From Gyromitra esculenta (taxonomy: Eukaryota > Ascomycota > Pezizomycetes > Pezizales > Discinaceae), in assembly GCA_038503075.1 (NCBI GenBank), contig JBCAML010000007.1, positions 310,001-374,000 on the forward strand: a DNA stretch of 64,000 bases, written 5' to 3'. A program made the translations under genes and the position numbers. Shown piece after piece: positions 59,166 through 64,000 of the stretch. Within the stretch, counting starts at the first letter, position 1. The number at the start of each line of letters is the position of its first letter. The notes under the pieces are model-generated. The model did not search any database. It was not told the DNA's origin and saw only the letters and a list, made by a program, of their open reading frames with translations.

Positions 59166-60898
59166 TCATCCTTGAAGGTCGCCAATCCCTCCAAACATGA
59201 TGCTTTTGATAGTCGTGTACTCATCAAGTCCATATTTACTGCCTTCTCGTCCGAAGCCGCTCTGCTTCACTCCGCCGAAGGGTGACGCAACGTCAGATAC
59301 CATGCCCGTGTTCACACCAACCATTCCAACTATTTTCATAGTTAGTCTACGATTTCTCATCCGTGGGCTGTGAAAACCTCCTCATGATAGGTTCTGGAGT
59401 TCAGGAGTTTATATCATACCTTCCAGCGCCTCGGCAACTCTCCAGATCCGTGCTACATCAGAGCTAAAGAAGTACCCCGCCAAACCGACTTCGGCCTCGT
59501 TCGCCAGCGCGACGACCTCCTTTTCTGTCTTAAAGCTGAATATGGCGGCAAGAGGACCGAAAGTCTCTTCAGAGTGTATTCGCATATCTTTTGTCATCCC
59601 CGTGATAACTGTGGGTTGATAGAAGTGAGGTCCTAGGTCCTCAAGATGCTTACCCCCGACAAGGATTTCTGCGCCTTTGCTGACTGCGTCGTTGACATGC
59701 TCTTGGACTTTACCGACCGCGCGCTCGTGAATGAGTGGGCCATGGGTGCTACCAACGTCATACCCACTCCCTACCTTGAAGCCGCTGACTTTCTCCGCGA
59801 GCTTAGACGCGAAGGCATCGTGGATGCCTTCCTGTACGTATAATCTATTCGCGCACACACATGTTTGCCCACTGTTTCTAAATTTACACGCGACGGCTGC
59901 GGCGACGGCTGCGTCTACGTCCGCATCATCAAACACAATAAACGGCGCATTCCCGCCTAGCTCGAGACTTAGTTTCTTCAGCGTACCTGAGCACTGTTTC
60001 ATCAGGAGCTTGCCGACGTTGGTTGAGCCAGTGAATGAAATCTTCTTGATGATAGGGTTCGTGCATAGCTCTTCACCCAGAGCGGCAGTGTTCGTAGACG
60101 CTGTCACGACATTGATAACTCCTTGCGGGATACCAGCGCGATTTGCGAGCTCTACGAGTGCGAGAGTGGTTAATGGAGTTTCGGCGGGGGCCTTGGTGAC
60201 GATGGTGCATCCGGCTGCGAGGGCTGGGCCCATTTTGCGGGTGATCATTGCGGCGGGAAAGTTCCAGGGAGTGATAAGGCCGCATACGCCAATGGGTTGG
60301 CGTATTGTTACGATACGATTACCGCGCAGGGAAGATGGGATACTGTCACCGTACATACGGGGAGCTTCCTCAGCAAACCATTCCAGGAAGCTCGCGGCAT
60401 ATGCGATTTCCCCACGGGCATCGGCGAGGGGTTTGCCATTTTCCCAGGTTATGATTTTTGCTAGATCTTCCTGGTTCTCCATCATGAGCTCGTACCACTT
60501 TCGGAGAATCTTTGAACGCTCGCGGGGAATGGTATTGCGGAAGGTTTTAAAGGCTTCGGCGGCGGCATCGATGGCGGTTCTTGTCTCTTCGACGGAGATT
60601 TCGGGAATAGAGGCGATCGCTTTGGCGGATGCTGGGTCTGTTACTTCGAAAGTATTTCCAGAAGCTGCTTGGACATATCTGCCATTTATAAAAGCGGCTT
60701 CGATAAAGAGGGACTTGTCTTTAAGCTAAAGTGTAGTATGTTGGCAATTGTATCTGTTACCAACGAGGGGACTTAAAGACGTACAGATGGAACGGTGTGT
60801 GTTGACATCGGCATTTTAACTATTTTGGAGCTATTCAAAGGCTGGAAATGCGAGTGAGATGATAAACGAGATGAGGAGCGAGAGAATAAACGCAGCAT
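59166..60898 (-). CDS. Succinate-semialdehyde dehydrogenase [NAD(P)+]
   Basis: It oxidises succinate semialdehyde to succinate, the last step of the GABA shunt. Exons are 60898-60785, 60725-59420 and 59329-59166, giving 527 aa. It belongs to the aldehyde dehydrogenase superfamily: PWNFPAAM (cofactor), [24 protein letters not shown] with general base Glu at 293, and GQTCVCANR with catalytic Cys at 327. The Cys-x-Cys pair matches the redox-sensitive pair of [24 protein letters not shown] closes the protein. The family-specific [18 protein letters not shown] pattern favours SSADH over other members. I chose the upstream ATG because it adds an Arg/Ser-rich, acid-free leader ([20 protein letters not shown]) typical of mitochondrial import. 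In-frame ATGs at 60814 and 60808 would give cytosolic forms. Both introns restore frame (GACTAAC branch in the second). Confidence 0.93.
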
Positions 60899-61925
60899 TT
60901 TGGGCGGTATTTATTTCTCACGGTGGGTATCGAAGGTGCGGGGAAAGACTCACTACAATGGTTGTTGAGTTGTAGTCGTCCATGAAGCAGTGTCTTAGAG
61001 GTTTACCTAGGTTGCGTAGTGAGACCGGAGGATAAGCGAATCATTACGACATTGATCGTGCGCAGCAACGATCATGGATCCAAGGTTATCAGCCTCGGCA
61101 CCCAATGGGGGTAGGGGCAATCGGACTTCAGCTGAGATGCGAGTGCTTTTGTTCCTGTTGAATATGAGTACATACAACAAAGTACATGTAGTACGGTTTG
61201 ATAGCCGAATCAGCGAAGTTTTAGGAGTTGGGAGTAGTCTAAATAATCGAGACTAAAAACTACCGAAGTATATTCTTTACGCGGATCATAAATCCTCAAG
61301 CCGCTCTAGGTCACCAGTTCACGCCATTAGACATAGCTAATCGCAAAGAAACACTGGGAAGATTCGAGATTCTTCGTGATAACTTTCCTCCCTAAAAATT
61401 CAATTACCAGTTTCTGGGAATTTTTCGGCGCGGAATTGTGGGGCTGCCCCGCCTCATCATGCCGAGGAATTCGCCGAGTGACACTTCGTGAAAAGCAAAG
61501 TAAAAACAAAATCCGTAAAGCCGATTGGTTGAACACCTGGAAGCACATGGTGAAACAGATTATTCAAACAAAAAACCCTTCTTCACCGCCACATAGTGCA
61601 AGTTTTTACATTTCAGGATATTCCTCTAGACCCAGGGCTACATGCACAACGGTAGTGTGGCGGTAGATTCCAGTGGATTCTGTCAGCACCTAGCACTCTT
61701 CCGCTTTCGGTTTCGGCACCCACGAAAATTTGGCGAAATTTTTTCTGCGACCACAAACTTCATAAGATCATCAATCCCCCACCACCAACCACTTCTCGCT
61801 CCATCCCATCTCTCCATCCCATCTACAACCGCTACAATCTTTCTTGGTCAAACCTCTATCACGGGTTGATCTCCACAAAAAGGAAGTCCTCAATTCTATC
61901 TTGAAATAACTAGAAAATCGTCGCT
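60899..61925. promoter_or_regulatory. Divergent promoter region, SSADH / SSC1
   Basis: The gap of about 1 kb separates two divergent genes. It holds a heat-shock element (61357-61376), a two-module TTCGTGAA (61485-61492), degenerate TTCTGGGAATTTTTC sequence (61412-61426) and one TACATGTA (61183). No gene is supported inside. Confidence 0.5.
61357..61376 (+). promoter_or_regulatory. Heat-shock element
   Basis: GGAAGATTCGAGATTCTTCG gives four alternating 5-bp modules (nGAAn, nTTCn, nGATn, nTTCn), three of them perfect. This is the binding pattern of Hsf1, 550 bp upstream of the SSC1 start codon. It fits heat-induced expression of mitochondrial Hsp70. Confidence 0.6.
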
Positions 61926-62854
61926 ATGGTTTTCTCAAGATTTGCACGCACGGTTAGTATTTCGTCATCGATCGTTTTTTATTCCGGTAGAGCCATTTCC
62001 GACAACGGTACTGATGAATGAATTTATACAGCTTCCACGGGTTACTCCGGCTCTGAGGACTTTTGTTAGACCTAATGCTGTCCGCCCGCCAATGTCCGCC
62101 TTTGCGCGATTCAACTCTACAGAGCCAAAAGTTCAAGGGCAGGTCATTGGTATTGATTTGGGTAAGTTTTTTTAATCCTCAGTCAACCTAAGATTTCTTT
62201 CCATGGAAATACGAGAACCACGATTCAAGTAACAAAATAACTAACAAACTGATTAGGAACAACAAACTCTGCTGTCTCCGTAATGGAGGGCAAAGTACCC
62301 CGAGTAATCGAGAACTCTGAGGGTGAGAGAATACTTTCCTCCACGATCGCAAACAAAGAACTAACTCAAACTCTTAGGTGCCCGTACAACTCCCTCAGTA
62401 GTTGCCTTCACTCAGGACGGCGAACGTCTCGTCGGTATTGCCGCCAAGCGTCAAGCCGTCGTCAACCCTGAAAATACTCTCTTTGCCACGAAGCGTTTGA
62501 TCGGGCGGAAATTTACCGATGCTGAGGTGCAGAAGGACATCCAGCAGGTCCCCTTTAAGATTGTTCAGCACACCAACGGTGATGCCTGGGTTGAGGCTCG
62601 TGGGCAAAAGTACTCTCCTTCGCAGGTTGGAGGTTTCGTCTTGAACAAGATGAAGGAGACTGCCGAAGCATACCTCGGCAAGCCTATTAAGAACGCTGTT
62701 GTCACTGTTCCGGCTTACTTTAACGATTCTCAGCGCCAGGCCACTAAGGATGCTGGGCAAATTGCTGGATTGAACGTCCTCCGTGTGGTTAACGAGCCGA
62801 CTGCTGCTGCGTTGGCATACGGTCTCGACAAGGACCAGGACCGTGTTGTTGCCG

Positions 62855-62889
<35 letters not shown>

Positions 62890-64000
62890 ATTCTCGAGAT
62901 TCAAAAGGGTGTGTTTGAGGTCAAGTCGACTAATGGAGATACCCATCTCGGTGGTGAAGATTTCGACATTGTCCTCGTCCGTCACCTTGTCCAGCAGTTC
63001 AAGAAGGATTCCGGTATCGATCTATCCGGTGACCGTATGGCCATCCAGCGCATCCGCGAGGCCGCTGAGAAGGCAAAGATGGAGCTATCCTCCACTCTTC
63101 AGACCGATATCAACCTTCCATTCATTACCGCCGATGCTTCAGGACCGAAGCACATCAACTCCAAGCTTACTCGTGCTCAATTTGAGGCCCTCGTTGACCC
63201 CTTGATCCAGAAGACCCTTGAGCCTTCCCGCAAGGCCCTTAAGGATGCTGGTCTTAAGGCTTCTGATATCCAGGAGGTTATCCTTGTCGGTGGTATGACC
63301 CGTATGCCCAAGGTTGCTGAGACCGTCAAGAGCGTTTTTGGCCGTGACCCCGCCAAGTCTGTCAACCCTGACGAGGCCGTCTCAATCGGTGCTGCAATTC
63401 AGGGTGCTGTCCTTGCTGGTGAAGTTATGGATGTCTTGCTTTTGGATGTCACCCCGCTGTCCCTCGGTATCGAGACCCTCGGCGGTGTCTTCACTCGTTT
63501 GATCAACCGCAACACCACCATCCCCACCAAAAAGTCGCAGGGTAATTCTTCAATCCCCATATCTTTATATAACCCATATACTAATGAATATTTCTAGTCT
63601 TTTCCACCGCAGCCGATTTCCAGACCGCTGTCGAGATTAAGGTTTTCCAGGGAGAGCGTGAGCTCGTTCGCGACAACAAGCTTCTCGGAAACTTCCAGCT
63701 TGTCGGCATTCCACCTGCGCACCGTGGTGTTCCCCAAATCGAGGTCACTTTTGACATCGATGCCGACTCAATCGTCCATGTCTCCGCTAAGGACAAGGCC
63801 ACCAACAAGGATCAGTCCATCACCATCGCTTCTGGTTCCGGTCTTTCCGACTCTGAGATTCAATCCATGATCGACGATGCCGAGCGTTACCAAGCCGCTG
63901 ATCAAGACCGCAAGAACGCCATTGAAGCTGCGAACCGTGCTGATTCTGTCGTGAACGATACCGAGAAGGCGCTGAAGGAATATGAGGACAAGTTAGACAA
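61926..64000 (+). CDS. SSC1: Mitochondrial Hsp70 (partial, runs off right edge)
   Basis: This is the matrix chaperone that drives protein import and folding with Tim44 and Mge1. Exons are 61926-61952, 62032-62161, 62257-62322, 62378-63541 and 63598 to beyond the window end, about 596 residues so far. The N-terminus ([20 protein letters not shown], then [19 protein letters not shown]) is a clear mitochondrial presequence. Hsp70 signatures: [12 protein letters not shown] (split by intron 2), [14 protein letters not shown] and [13 protein letters not shown]. The ATPase domain, linker [19 protein letters not shown] and substrate-binding beta domain are complete. The helical lid is cut. Introns fall in the first 150 residues, and a last one splits KKSQ-VFSTAAD. 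A TTTTTGG-like or tail motif cannot be judged because the C-terminus is missing. Upstream DNA carries a heat-shock element. Confidence 0.97.

Noticed and set aside
59731..60729. A 332-codon open frame on the plus strand opposite SSADH
   Set aside because: It is antisense to a well-supported aldehyde dehydrogenase exon and has no recognisable motif. It is a codon-bias shadow.
62395..62985. A 196-codon open frame antisense to mitochondrial Hsp70
   Set aside because: Long antisense frames opposite HSP70 genes are a known artefact of codon usage. No independent evidence supports it.
1..64000. CRISPR arrays, bacterial operons or phage
   Set aside because: No regularly spaced direct repeats. Intron-bearing fungal genes throughout rule out a prokaryotic source.

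Overview
The window reads as nuclear DNA of a filamentous ascomycete (Pezizomycotina). The protein-coding genes have short introns (about 42-225 nt) with GT..AG ends and CTAAC/CTAAT-type branch sites. The products are fungal in type: an Ady2/GPR1-like acetate transporter, a Fab1 lipid kinase, a Cet1-type RNA triphosphatase and a fungal shelterin-like protein. Intergenic DNA is long, AT-rich and full of small palindromic transposon relics. Low gene density and large disordered proteins would fit a lineage such as Pezizomycetes or Orbiliomycetes, but the species cannot be named from this sequence.

Layout. Positions 1-8648 hold no gene I can support. An acetate-transporter-family gene lies at 8649-9647 (minus). 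Positions 9648-19148 are a repeat-rich, gene-poor block with several MITE families, a SINE candidate and one doubtful small gene. From 19149 the window is gene-bearing. FAB1 (PIKfyve, minus, 8 exons, 2706 aa) lies head to head with a 1530-aa protein whose N-terminus resembles the TPP1/Tpz1 shelterin OB fold (plus, 4 exons). A 4-kb repeat island with a large nested inverted repeat follows, then an F-box gene (minus), then a second repeat island (39.7-42.7 kb). A MEMO1-family gene (minus) lies head to head with the mRNA 5'-triphosphatase gene (plus).

The last 13 kb carry five consecutive recognisable genes that all serve mitochondria: COX10 (heme A synthesis), a type-II phosphopantetheinyl transferase (mitochondrial ACP activation), mitochondrial elongation factor G1, succinate-semialdehyde dehydrogenase with a mitochondrial presequence, and mitochondrial Hsp70 (SSC1). 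SSC1 runs off the right edge and has a heat-shock element upstream. A MITE cluster and a possible 42-residue micro-ORF interrupt this block.

All splice structures were worked out by eye from conserved protein sequence, reading frame and splice signals. Every multi-exon model given closes in frame. The most interesting leads are the shelterin-like protein, pairs of unrelated TA-target MITEs that abut and share one TA, the strong excess of the palindrome TACATGTA in intergenic DNA, and the run of mitochondrial genes.
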